Shown: in pieces, positions 35,412 to 44,095 of the stretch
Layout: every line of letters begins with the position of its first letter
How positions within the stretch are numbered: position 1 is the first letter of the stretch
Assembly: GCF_021764745.1 (NCBI RefSeq)
Contig: NZ_JAETXX010000015.1
Location: 1-64,000 of the forward strand
Origin: Joostella atrarenae
GTDB taxonomy: Bacteria; Bacteroidota; Bacteroidia; Flavobacteriales; Flavobacteriaceae
Reading direction: 5' to 3'
DNA length: 64,000 nucleotides
The notes under the pieces: generated by a model
Told to the model about the DNA's origin: nothing
Seen by the model: only the letters and a program-made list of their open reading frames with translations
Databases searched by the model: none
Position numbers and translations under genes: made by a program

Positions 35412-36866
35412 ATGGAAGACGAAAAAGTAATTCAGAATAAAGAGCTTAGTATATGGGAAGCTCTTATCCCAGTTCTTGTTTTAGTAGGTTTATTAGCTTT
35501 TAATGTGTTTGTTTATGGTGATGATGCATTAAGCGGTTCTAACCAATTTATACTTTTAATTGGTGGCGCTGTAGCAGGTGTTGTAGGTGTTTTTAATAAG
35601 GTTTCTTATGATAGAATGCTTGAGGAAGTTGCCAATAACATTAAATCTACTGCTGGAGCAATTCTAATTTTACTTTTTGTAGGTGCTTTAGCAGGAACAT
35701 GGCTTATAAGTGGTGTAATTCCTTCCATGATTTACTACGGACTACAGATATTAAACCCTACATTTTTCCTTTCAGCTTGTGTAATCATTTGTGCAATTAT
35801 TTCTATTGCAACTGGGAGTAGCTGGACAACTTCTGCTACTGTTGGTATTGCGCTAGTTGGTATTGGTGGAGCTTTAGGGATTTCTCCTGGTATGACAGCT
35901 GGAGCTGTAATTTCTGGAGCATATTTTGGAGATAAAATGTCTCCTCTTAGCGACACTACAAATCTTGCGCCTGCAATGGCGGGAACAGATTTGTTTACTC
36001 ATATTAGATATATGGCATTAACAACGGTACCTACTGTTGTTGTAACGCTTATAATTTTCACGATTATTGGACTTAATCTCGATACAACAAAAGTGCCTGA
36101 AACGGCTTCTTTATTGTCTTCGATTGACGAATCTTTCAATATTTCTCCTTGGTTATTTTTAGTCCCTGTAGTTGTTATATTCCTAATTGTAAAGAAAGCT
36201 CCTCCCCTTTTAGCATTACTAATAGGAACACTTTTAGGAGGTGTTTTTGCACTTATCTTTCAGCCAGAAATCGTAAAAAGTATTACAGGAGCAACAGACC
36301 TTAATTTTATCTCAGGATATAAAGGTATTATGAATGCTATTACGGTAGATACTGCTATAGAAACTAGCAATGAGAAATTAAACGACTTATTCTCTTCCGG
36401 AGGAATGTCTGGTATGTTAGGAACCATTTGGTTAATTATATGCGCCATGGTTTTTGGAGGTATTATGGACGCTATTGGAGCGCTGGCTAGAATTAGTAAA
36501 GCCCTACTTACTGCTTTCGATTCTGTATTCGGATTATTTGCAAGTACTGTTGCTAGCTGCTTGGTATTAAACGTTACTGCTTCCGATCAATATTTGGCTA
36601 TCGTAGTTCCCGGTAAAATGTATGCACAAGCATATCGAGATAAAGGGTTGGCTCCAGAGAATCTAAGTAGAACCCTTGAAGATTCTGGTACTGTAACTTC
36701 TGTTTTAGTCCCTTGGAATACATGTGGAGCATATCAAAGTGGCGTTTTAGGAGTAGATACTACTGCATATATTGGGTATGCATTCTTCAATTATCTTAGT
36801 CCTTTTGTAACTTTATTGTATGCTGCATTTAACATCAAAATAAAACAACTCACCGAGAAAAAATAA
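35412..36866 (+). CDS. nhaC: NhaC-type Na+/H+ antiporter
   Basis: 484 residues from the ATG at 35412; a TTG at 35364 in the same frame would add 16 residues with no recognised similarity, so the ATG is preferred. About 11-12 membrane helices occur. Gly-Ser-Ser-Trp-Thr-Thr-Ser-Ala-Thr-Val-Gly (near 135), Asp-Lys-Met-Ser-Pro-Leu-Ser-Asp-Thr-Thr-Asn-Leu-Ala-Pro (near 175) and Val-Pro-Trp-Asn-Thr-Cys-Gly (near 435) are NhaC-family signatures. It exchanges Na+ (or exports amino acids or lactate in some relatives) for H+. Typical of a saline habitat. Confidence 0.9.
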   Translation: MEDEKVIQNKELSIWEALIPVLVLVGLLAFNVFVYGDDALSGSNQFILLIGGAVAGVVGVFNKVSYDRMLEEVANNIKSTAGAILILLFVGALAGTWLISGVIPSMIYYGLQILNPTFFLSACVIICAIISIATGSSWTTSATVGIALVGIGGALGISPGMTAGAVISGAYFGDKMSPLSDTTNLAPAMAGTDLFTHIRYMALTTVPTVVVTLIIFTIIGLNLDTTKVPETASLLSSIDESFNISPWLFLVPVVVIFLIVKKAPPLLALLIGTLLGGVFALIFQPEIVKSITGATDLNFISGYKGIMNAITVDTAIETSNEKLNDLFSSGGMSGMLGTIWLIICAMVFGGIMDAIGALARISKALLTAFDSVFGLFASTVASCLVLNVTASDQYLAIVVPGKMYAQAYRDKGLAPENLSRTLEDSGTVTSVLVPWNTCGAYQSGVLGVDTTAYIGYAFFNYLSPFVTLLYAAFNIKIKQLTEKK

Positions 36867-36872
36867 TTTCAC

Positions 36873-36921
36873 AATATAAGTGCGCTTATATTATACATTT
36901 ATTAATAAGTGCCGACTTATT
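36873..36921. promoter_or_regulatory. Twin hairpins after nhaC
   Basis: AATATAAG-TGCG-CTTATATT (36873-36892) and, 11 nt on, AATAAGT-GCCG-ACTTATT (36904-36921). Both have GC-rich tetraloops on A/T stems of the same design. They may form a double terminator, although only TTT follows, or be paired protein-binding sites in the 205-nt gap before ahpC. Confidence 0.4.
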
Positions 36922-37006
36922 TTAGGCTATCAATAAAAATAATTATTCATAATAGTTACTATAGGTAATTCTTATTCCTAGATAAGTTAATATAATTTAA
37001 AAATCA

Positions 37007-37036
37007 TTGTTTCCTCTGTATTACTACTTAAATTTG
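37007..37036 (+). promoter_or_regulatory. Promoter of ahpC (Bacteroidetes type)
   Basis: TTG at 37007-37009 and TAAATTTG at 37029-37036 with exactly 19 nt between, a perfect match to TTG-N19-TAnnTTTG, 36 nt before the ahpC ATG. Confidence 0.8.
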
Positions 37037-37071
37037 CATATAGAATTTAACAAAATTAAATAGTAATAAAT

Positions 37072-37710
37072 ATGGCACTAGTAGGAAAAAAATTTCCAAA
37101 TATAGCAGTAGACGCTATGAACGAAATGGGAGATACTTTTAAATTAAACGTTTTCGAAGAAGCGGTTAAAAACAACAAAAAAGTTATTCTTTTTTGGTAT
37201 CCAAAAGACTTTACGTTCGTATGTCCTACTGAACTTCATGCATTCCAAGCAGCTTTAGGAGAATTTGACAAAAGAAACACTATTGTTGTAGGTGCATCTT
37301 GTGACACTCCAGAAGTACATTTCGCTTGGTTAAACGCTTCTAAAGACAACGGAGGAATTGAAGGTGTTACTTACCCTCTTCTTGCTGATAGCAACAGAAA
37401 CTTAGCTAATATGCTACGTATTTTAGATTTATCTTCTGAAACTTACAATGAAGAAACAGAATCTTACGTATACGAAGGTGACAATGTAACTTATAGAGCT
37501 ACTTTCTTAATTGATGAAGAAGGTAAAGTATTCCATGAAAGCGTTAATGATATGCCTGTTGGAAGAAATGTAAACGAATATTTACGTCTAATCGATGCTT
37601 ATACTCACGTTCAGAAAAACGGAGAAGTATGTCCTGCAAACTGGGAAGAAGGTAAAGATGCTATGAATGCCGACAGAAAAGGAGTTGCAGCATACTTAAG
37701 CGCAAACTAA
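37072..37710 (+). CDS. 2-Cys peroxiredoxin (AhpC/Prx1 type)
   Basis: 212 residues. The peroxidatic Cys51 lies in Phe-Thr-Phe-Val-Cys-Pro-Thr-Glu and the resolving Cys187 in Glu-Val-Cys-Pro-Ala-Asn-Trp, the typical 2-Cys Prx arrangement. It reduces H2O2 and organic peroxides in the cytoplasm using thioredoxin. The gene directly behind encodes a thioredoxin-like protein, the likely electron donor. A consensus promoter precedes it, suiting a highly expressed protein. Confidence 0.95.
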   Translation: MALVGKKFPNIAVDAMNEMGDTFKLNVFEEAVKNNKKVILFWYPKDFTFVCPTELHAFQAALGEFDKRNTIVVGASCDTPEVHFAWLNASKDNGGIEGVTYPLLADSNRNLANMLRILDLSSETYNEETESYVYEGDNVTYRATFLIDEEGKVFHESVNDMPVGRNVNEYLRLIDAYTHVQKNGEVCPANWEEGKDAMNADRKGVAAYLSAN

Positions 37711-37716
37711 GAAATT

Positions 37717-38031
37717 ATGCTTTTAGAATTAGAAAAAGACAATTTAGCTGAATTAATTGCAGAAAATGAAACTGTTTTAGTACAGTATTCTGCTGGATGG
37801 TGTGGTAACTGTCGCATTATGAAACCAAAATTCAAGAAATTCTCTCAAGAAGCAGAAAATGCAACATTTGTAATTGTAGACGCTGAGAAGTTTCCTGAGT
37901 CTAGAAAATTGGCTAGCGTAGACAATTTACCAACTTTTGCCGCTTTTAAAAACGGCAAGGTTGAAAACCAAATTCAGACTAATAAGACAGAAATTTTAAA
38001 ATCTTTTATCGATGAAGCTACCAGTAATTAA
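37717..38031 (+). CDS. Thioredoxin-family protein
   Basis: 104 residues, minimal thioredoxin fold with active site Trp-Cys-Gly-Asn-Cys (Cys29/Cys32) instead of the classical WCGPC. The Asn for Pro change alters redox potential in other thioredoxins. It lies 6 nt after the peroxiredoxin gene and overlaps the next gene by 20 nt, so the three form one operon. It probably recycles the peroxiredoxin. Confidence 0.92.
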   Translation: MLLELEKDNLAELIAENETVLVQYSAGWCGNCRIMKPKFKKFSQEAENATFVIVDAEKFPESRKLASVDNLPTFAAFKNGKVENQIQTNKTEILKSFIDEATSN

Positions 38032-38272
38032 ACAGCTTTCTAATTTTATTGAAACTAATGATGAAGATTATGTAATTGAGGCAATAGAAACGTTAGAAGC
38101 TATTACCGAAGTACCTTCATTAAAAGACGAAGAGCTAGATGTTATAGGAGAATTAATCTCTAATATGTACGGCGCTTTGGAAGTAAATAAAATGATAAAA
38201 GAAGAAGGAATAAACCAAAAAGAGGCGGTTAACAAATTTATGAAGAGAGTTTTAGGCTCTATTGATAAATAG
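38012..38272 (+). CDS. DUF6952-type small protein
   Basis: 86 residues, acidic and helical, starting Met-Lys-Leu-Pro-Val-Ile and ending Arg-Val-Leu-Gly-Ser-Ile-Asp-Lys. I recognise it as the small protein of unknown function that regularly follows this thioredoxin in Flavobacteriia (DUF6952). It overlaps the thioredoxin gene by 20 nt, implying tight coupling. No catalytic residues are visible; a binding partner or regulatory role for the Prx/Trx pair is a guess from position. Confidence 0.8.
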   Translation: MKLPVIKQLSNFIETNDEDYVIEAIETLEAITEVPSLKDEELDVIGELISNMYGALEVNKMIKEEGINQKEAVNKFMKRVLGSIDK

Positions 38273-38314
38273 CAACAGATCCTCACATGGGAAAGAATTG
38301 AGAAAAAGAGCATT

Positions 38315-38341
38315 AAGGCAGCCTGAAAAGGCTGCCTTTTT
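38315..38341 (+). terminator. Terminator after the Prx-Trx operon
   Basis: A 9-bp perfect GC-rich stem (38315-38323 with 38330-38338), 6-nt loop, followed by TTTTTG. It lies 43 nt past the DUF6952 stop. Confidence 0.9.
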
Positions 38342-38484
38342 GTTTCTACTTATCAGTAATTATTAATATCTTTAAAAAAGTAAATTCAGCCTTTACTATT
38401 TATAGTATTAAGATGACTTACACTCAATTAATAATAACATCAAAAGGATTATATCACACAAAAAATCGTTTATAAAAAATTATT

Positions 38485-38988
38485 ATGGCAACAGTAACTT
38501 TAAAAGGAAATAAAATCAACACTTCTGGAGAATTACCTAAAACAGGAACAAAAGCACCAGAATTCACTTTAGTAAAAACAGACCTTTCTTCTGCTTCATT
38601 AGGAGATTACAAAGGTTCTAAAGTAGTTTTAAATATATTCCCTAGTGTAGATACAGGAACGTGCGCAGCAAGTGTTCGTGCATTTAATAAAGAGGTTTCT
38701 GATATGGAAAACACTAAAGTTCTATGTATCTCAAGAGATTTACCATTTGCAATGGCTAGATTTTGTGGTGCTGAAGGATTAGACAATGTTATTTCTTTAT
38801 CAGATTTTAGAAATCAGAAGTTCGGTAAAGATTACGGTTTAGAGTTTACAGATGGACCTTTAGAAGGACTCTTAAGTAGAGTTGTAATTGTATTAGATGA
38901 AGAAGGAAATGTAGCATATACAGAACAAATAGCAGAAACTGTAGACGAGCCAAATTACGAAGCTGCACTTAACGCTATTAAAGCTTAA
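38485..38988 (+). CDS. tpx: Thiol peroxidase (Tpx)
   Basis: 167 residues, same length as E. coli Tpx. The peroxidatic Cys60 is in Val-Asp-Thr-Gly-Thr-Cys, the resolving Cys94 is in Ala-Arg-Phe-Cys-Gly, and the Tpx-specific Ser-Arg-Asp-Leu-Pro-Phe-Ala motif lies between. It is an atypical 2-Cys peroxiredoxin that prefers organic peroxides. It shares one base with the start of the next gene. Confidence 0.95.
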   Translation: MATVTLKGNKINTSGELPKTGTKAPEFTLVKTDLSSASLGDYKGSKVVLNIFPSVDTGTCAASVRAFNKEVSDMENTKVLCISRDLPFAMARFCGAEGLDNVISLSDFRNQKFGKDYGLEFTDGPLEGLLSRVVIVLDEEGNVAYTEQIAETVDEPNYEAALNAIKA

Positions 38989-39344
38989 TGAGTTTTATAA
39001 TAAATAGAATACATAGTATTAGATACGCTCTTAAAGGAGCGTATCTTCTTCTTAAAACAGAAGCCAGCATTCAAACGCAATTTTTTATTGCAGTCATTAC
39101 TACTATCGCTGGATTCTATTACCATATATCTCCTACAGAATGGATATTACAAATCCTAACTATAGCATTGATTCTTAGCTTAGAAGGAGTAAATACTGCT
39201 ATCGAAAAAATTGCGGACTTTGTCCACCCAGAACATCACAAAAAAATAGGCTTCATTAAAGATATAGCCGCTGGAGCTGTATGTATTGCTGCCATCGCAG
39301 CAGTAATAATAGGTTGCATTATCTACATTCCTAAAATATTTTAA
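38988..39344 (+). CDS. dgkA: Diacylglycerol/undecaprenol kinase (DgkA family)
   Basis: 118 residues with three membrane helices. The catalytic motif Glu66-x-x-Asn-Thr-Ala-Ile-Glu73 is intact. In bacteria other than Proteobacteria this family usually phosphorylates undecaprenol for cell-wall carrier recycling, which is more likely here than diacylglycerol. Its ATG overlaps the tpx stop by one base, so the two are cotranscribed; ftsK follows 62 nt later. Confidence 0.93.
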   Translation: MSFIINRIHSIRYALKGAYLLLKTEASIQTQFFIAVITTIAGFYYHISPTEWILQILTIALILSLEGVNTAIEKIADFVHPEHHKKIGFIKDIAAGAVCIAAIAAVIIGCIIYIPKIF

Positions 39345-39406
39345 AAATATAAATAGAAAATGTACGTTTGTAATTAGTATTTTTGCGATTAAACTTAATG
39401 TAGCCG

Positions 39407-41857
39407 ATGGCCAAAAAAACGACGAAAACAAGTAAGACTGCTTCTTCAAAAAAGAAAATATCTTTTAAGGTATCTAATCAACAAAAAATCATTTTTGGGA
39501 GTTTGTTAATGCTACTTAGTGTTGCTTGTGTTATTGCTTTTATCTCGTACTTTTCTACTTGGCAAGAAGACCAAAGCTTACTAAAAGAATTTGGTGACCG
39601 ACAAGCTGAGGCTAAAAATTGGCTTAACAAATTTGGTGCATCCGTAAGTCACTTTTTTATATACAAAGGCTTTGGAATTGCTGCATTTATTTTCCCTATT
39701 CTTTTATTTCAGATTGGACTTTACATGTTTTTAAACTACAGTCTTAAAAAACTGATTAATAGAGTTTTTTGGGGAGTTATTGTAAGTGTTTGGTTAGCTA
39801 TATTTTTCGGGTTTTTCTCAGAAAGCGCTCCACTACTTGGTGGTGTAGTTGGTTTTGAAATGAATGATTTTCTACGCGCCTATATTGGAGTAATCGGAGT
39901 TGTTTTGGTGTTGTTTTTTATATTTATTACCTATGCAGTTATAAGACTTGGTGTTACTCCTCAAAAAATAAAAGCATTATTCTACACAACACAAGAAGAG
40001 TTTAAAGCCGCTTTTAAATCTAATAAAGTAAAAGCAGAGCATAGCGAAGAATCTACTAACCAGAATACAGATACTGAAGAATCTTTAGAACAAGAAATAG
40101 AGAAAGTAAATACTACTAACACTGATTCTGAAAGTCATATTACTGATGAAACATCTGATGTAGATATCGAAAACTCTTTTGAAGTGAAAATAGCCGATGA
40201 AGAAGAGGATGATGAAGAACTAGCTGCTCCAACACTAAAAACAAAAGAGACTACTTCTACAGAAGGTAAAGAAGAACTGAAGATAGAGGTAGAAACTGTT
40301 GAAGAAGAGAAAGAAGAAATCGACAACCTTTCAGATAAACTAGTTAAAGATTTTGGGGAATTCGATCCAAAACTCGCATTAAGCAATTATAAATTTCCAA
40401 CGCTAGAGCTTTTAAATGAATATGGCTCTGGAAGCATAACCATCAATCAAGAAGAGCTAGAGGAAAACAAGAATAAAATTGTAGATACTCTTAAAAACTA
40501 TAAAATTGAGATCTCTCAAATAAAGGCAACTATTGGTCCTACGGTAACATTGTACGAAATAGTTCCTGCTGCGGGAGTGAGAATTTCAAAAATTAAAAAT
40601 TTAGAGGATGATATTGCGCTTTCTTTAGCGGCTCTAGGAATTCGAATCATCGCTCCTATCCCTGGGAAAGGAACAATTGGTATTGAGGTTCCAAACAAAA
40701 ATTCTACTATTGTTTCTATGCGTTCGGTAATTGCTTCCAAGAAATTCCAAGCTGCCGAAATGGAGTTACCAATTGCTTTTGGTAAAACTATTAGCAATGA
40801 AACTTTTGTTGTTGATCTTGCCAAAATGCCTCACTTATTAATGGCGGGAGCTACAGGGCAAGGTAAATCGGTTGGATTAAATGCAATTTTAACTTCTCTA
40901 CTTTATAAAAAGCATCCTGCAGAAGTAAAATTTGTATTAGTCGATCCTAAAAAAGTAGAGCTTACGCTATTTAATAAAATCGAACGTCACTTTTTGGCTA
41001 AACTTCCAGACAGTGAAGAAGCTATTATAACTGACAATACTAAAGTAATCAATACTTTAAATTCACTTTGTATAGAAATGGATAATCGCTATGAGATGTT
41101 GAAAAACGCCATGGTGAGAAACATTAAAGAATACAACACTAAGTTTAAAGCTAGAAAACTAAATCCAAACGACGGACACCAATTTCTACCATATATTGTA
41201 TTGGTTATTGATGAGTTTGCCGATTTAATTATGACTGCTGGAAAAGAAGTAGAAACACCAATTGCCCGTCTAGCACAATTAGCGCGTGCGATCGGAATTC
41301 ACTTGATTGTAGCCACACAACGTCCTTCTGTAAACGTTATAACAGGTATCATTAAGGCGAATTTCCCAGCTAGGGTTGCCTTTAGAGTAACTTCTAAAAT
41401 CGACTCAAGAACAATTTTAGATTCTCCTGGAGCGGATCAATTAATTGGTCGTGGAGACATGCTTTATACGCAAGGAAACGATCTTACAAGGCTACAATGT
41501 GCTTTTGTGGACACTCCAGAAGTAGATAAAATTACAGACTTTATTGGTGGACAGCGAGCTTATCCTGACGCTCATTTACTGCCAGAATATGTAGGAGAAG
41601 AGTCTGGCACAGGACTTGATGTAGATATCTCCGATCGTGATGCGCTCTTTAGAGAAGCAGCAGAAGTTATTGTTATTGCACAACAGGGATCTGCTTCCCT
41701 TTTACAACGAAAATTAAAGCTTGGTTACAACAGAGCTGGAAGAATTGTAGATCAGTTAGAAGCAGCAGGAATTGTTGGTCCTTTTGAAGGTAGTAAAGCA
41801 AGACAAGTACTTGTATCGGATATGGCAGCATTAGATCAATTATTAAGCAACGAGTAA
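39407..41857 (+). CDS. ftsK: DNA translocase FtsK
   Basis: 816 residues. Four membrane helices occupy about 25-190, then a Glu/Thr/Ser-rich linker of some 120 residues, then the motor domain with Walker A Gly-Ala-Thr-Gly-Gln-Gly-Lys-Ser (481-488) and Walker B Leu-Val-Ile-Asp-Glu-Phe. The C-terminal winged-helix gamma domain (about 750-816) normally reads KOPS-type sites. It pumps chromosome ends at the division septum and activates XerCD recombination. The start matches the basic Lys/Thr N-terminus usual for the flavobacterial protein. Confidence 0.95.
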   Translation: MAKKTTKTSKTASSKKKISFKVSNQQKIIFGSLLMLLSVACVIAFISYFSTWQEDQSLLKEFGDRQAEAKNWLNKFGASVSHFFIYKGFGIAAFIFPILLFQIGLYMFLNYSLKKLINRVFWGVIVSVWLAIFFGFFSESAPLLGGVVGFEMNDFLRAYIGVIGVVLVLFFIFITYAVIRLGVTPQKIKALFYTTQEEFKAAFKSNKVKAEHSEESTNQNTDTEESLEQEIEKVNTTNTDSESHITDETSDVDIENSFEVKIADEEEDDEELAAPTLKTKETTSTEGKEELKIEVETVEEEKEEIDNLSDKLVKDFGEFDPKLALSNYKFPTLELLNEYGSGSITINQEELEENKNKIVDTLKNYKIEISQIKATIGPTVTLYEIVPAAGVRISKIKNLEDDIALSLAALGIRIIAPIPGKGTIGIEVPNKNSTIVSMRSVIASKKFQAAEMELPIAFGKTISNETFVVDLAKMPHLLMAGATGQGKSVGLNAILTSLLYKKHPAEVKFVLVDPKKVELTLFNKIERHFLAKLPDSEEAIITDNTKVINTLNSLCIEMDNRYEMLKNAMVRNIKEYNTKFKARKLNPNDGHQFLPYIVLVIDEFADLIMTAGKEVETPIARLAQLARAIGIHLIVATQRPSVNVITGIIKANFPARVAFRVTSKIDSRTILDSPGADQLIGRGDMLYTQGNDLTRLQCAFVDTPEVDKITDFIGGQRAYPDAHLLPEYVGEESGTGLDVDISDRDALFREAAEVIVIAQQGSASLLQRKLKLGYNRAGRIVDQLEAAGIVGPFEGSKARQVLVSDMAALDQLLSNE

Positions 41858-41887
41858 AAGCTCAGAAAACATAATTTAAAACACAAA

Positions 41888-42535
41888 ATGAAAAAAATAT
41901 TCTTATTAATATCAGTAGTTCTTATTTCTATAAGCGCAAACGCTCAAAGCGATGCAAAAGCCAAAACATTATTAGACGAAGTTTATAATAAAGTAAAAAG
42001 CTACGATAATATTTTTATTGAATTTAAGTATGCTTTAGATAACACTTCGGAAAGCATTCACCAAGAAACAAAAGGTGATGTAACCATTAAAGATGATAAA
42101 TATGTTTTCAACTATTTAGGAGCTACAAAAATATTTGACGGAAGTAATACATACACAATAATTCCTGAAAATGAAGAAGTAGTAATCGAAGCTAATGAAG
42201 GTGATACAGAAGGAACAATTACACCTTCTAAAATGCTTACTTTTTATAAAAAAGGGTATAATTATAAGTGGGATATTCTTCAGAATGTAAAAGGGAGAAA
42301 TATCCAATATGTTGAGTTAACACCAATAGATAGCAATTCAGAAATCAAACAGATTTTGCTAGGTATTGATGCGCAAACAAAACATATTTATAATTTAATT
42401 GAAGTTGGTAACAACGGAACAAAGACTACTATTACAGTTAATTCTTTTAGAACAGACGAGCCACTTTCAAAATCATTATTTACCTTCGACAAAAGGAAAT
42501 ATGAAAATTTAGGATACTACATCATAACAAACTAG
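41888..42535 (+). CDS. lolA: Outer-membrane lipoprotein carrier LolA
   Basis: 215 residues with a signal peptide ending Asn-Ala-Gln (about 1-20), then a LolA/LolB-like half-barrel. A Gly-Asp-Val-Thr-Ile-Lys-Asp-Asp-Lys-Tyr start and a Ser-Lys-Met-Leu-Thr-Phe-Tyr motif are family hallmarks in Bacteroidetes. It escorts lipoproteins through the periplasm. It sits in the conserved ftsK-lolA-lptG-ribBA run, 30 nt after ftsK and 4 nt before lptG. Confidence 0.88.
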   Translation: MKKIFLLISVVLISISANAQSDAKAKTLLDEVYNKVKSYDNIFIEFKYALDNTSESIHQETKGDVTIKDDKYVFNYLGATKIFDGSNTYTIIPENEEVVIEANEGDTEGTITPSKMLTFYKKGYNYKWDILQNVKGRNIQYVELTPIDSNSEIKQILLGIDAQTKHIYNLIEVGNNGTKTTITVNSFRTDEPLSKSLFTFDKRKYENLGYYIITN

Positions 42536-42539
42536 TAAT

Positions 42540-44069
42540 TTGAAGATTTTAGACAGATATATTCTATCGAGATTTTTATATAATTTCATCAGTTCGTTTG
42601 TTATACTGATGCTTATATTTATTTTTCAAGCAATTTGGTTTTTTATTGACGAATTTGCTGGAAAGGATATCGATTTAGCTATTGTAGGGAAATTTTTATT
42701 CTACTACTCCCCTAACCTTGTACCTAATGTACTCCCACTTACTGTGTTATTAGCCTCGATAATGACTTTCGGTTCTTTGGCAGAAAACTATGAGTTTGCT
42801 GCAATGAAAGCCTCCGGAATCTCATTGTATCGTGCTATGCGAGGATTAATAGTCTTTATATTCTTTTTGAGTATTGGGACTTTCTTTTTTGCAAATGATA
42901 TTATTCCTGCTGCGGAATACAAGTCTTATAACCTAAGGAGGAATATTGCTCAAATGAAGCCTGCAATGGCTATTTCAGAAGGAGCTTTTAGTACTGTAGG
43001 AGAAGATTTTAGCATTAAGGTTGATGAAAAACACGGAGATAATGACAATCTTCTGGATAACGTTATTATTCATCAATTATCAGATGGAAACATAAATAAT
43101 AAAGTTATTAAATCTGTTGATGGGGAGCTTGTAAGCAGTGAAAACTCAAACATCCTTCAGTTAATATTAAAAAATGGGAATTACTACGAAGACTTAAAAG
43201 CAGAAAGTCGAGATAAAAGAGATAATTACCCACATGCAAAGGCAAGTTTTGATCGCTATACCATATTTATGGATCTATCGGAATTAAATAATGTAGATCT
43301 TGAAGAAGAAAAGGTTAAGAACACTTTCAAAATGCTTAATGTTACAGAGCTAGATTACGCTATAGATTCCATAAAAAAAGACAATAAAAAAATCTATACT
43401 AATTTTGGAGAAAATGTCTACAAAAGAACAGGAGCAGCGAATCTTAAAATAACTCCTACTAAGGCTAAAAAGCCAGATAATAATAAAGATAAAGTTGTTA
43501 TTTCTGCTGAAGAGAAAGAGAAACTTCATGCGTTAATAACAGAGAATAGTGATAGTATTATCACCATTTTTGAAGATTACAGACAGAACCAATTAGTAGA
43601 TATGGCGCTGAATACTGTAAAGAATACTACATCTACTTTAGAAGGTAAGAAATGGGATTTAAACAGGAGATTAAAACTGTACAACCACCATATTCTTTCT
43701 TTACACCAAAAATATGCATTAGCTTTTGCTTGTTTTATCCTCTTTTTCGTAGGAGCGCCATTGGGTGCTATTATTAGAAAAGGTGGATTAGGACTTCCTA
43801 TGGTACTTGCAATTGGATTATTCCTAACTTATCACTTTATAGGGATTTTTGCTAAGAACTATGCAGAAGACGGAAGTATTCCTCCTGTAATTGGCGCATG
43901 GGTTGCAACTGGAATTATGCTTCCGTTAGGAATCTTCTTAACAAGGCGAGCTACTGCCGATAAGGCTTTATTTGAAACAAACTTTTCTTTTAAAAACGTT
44001 GGAAAGCTATTCAGTTTTCTAAAGAAAAAGAAGTCAAAAGTTGAAGAAAAAGGAGCCAAAAGTATCTAA
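42540..44069 (+). CDS. LptF/LptG-family LPS export permease
   Basis: 509 residues, YjgP/YjgQ family: six membrane helices (three near the N-terminus, three after residue 385) flank a periplasmic beta-jellyroll-like domain. The start is TTG at 42540. It gives Met-Lys-Ile-Leu-Asp-Arg-Tyr-Ile, the conserved family start, and no in-frame ATG precedes helix 1. The protein pairs with an ABC ATPase (LptB) to extract lipopolysaccharide from the inner membrane. A charged insert of about 100 residues before the second helix group is longer than in E. coli LptG. Confidence 0.9.
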   Translation: MKILDRYILSRFLYNFISSFVILMLIFIFQAIWFFIDEFAGKDIDLAIVGKFLFYYSPNLVPNVLPLTVLLASIMTFGSLAENYEFAAMKASGISLYRAMRGLIVFIFFLSIGTFFFANDIIPAAEYKSYNLRRNIAQMKPAMAISEGAFSTVGEDFSIKVDEKHGDNDNLLDNVIIHQLSDGNINNKVIKSVDGELVSSENSNILQLILKNGNYYEDLKAESRDKRDNYPHAKASFDRYTIFMDLSELNNVDLEEEKVKNTFKMLNVTELDYAIDSIKKDNKKIYTNFGENVYKRTGAANLKITPTKAKKPDNNKDKVVISAEEKEKLHALITENSDSIITIFEDYRQNQLVDMALNTVKNTTSTLEGKKWDLNRRLKLYNHHILSLHQKYALAFACFILFFVGAPLGAIIRKGGLGLPMVLAIGLFLTYHFIGIFAKNYAEDGSIPPVIGAWVATGIMLPLGIFLTRRATADKALFETNFSFKNVGKLFSFLKKKKSKVEEKGAKSI

Positions 44070-44095
44070 TTAAGTATCTTTGATAAAAATTTGTA

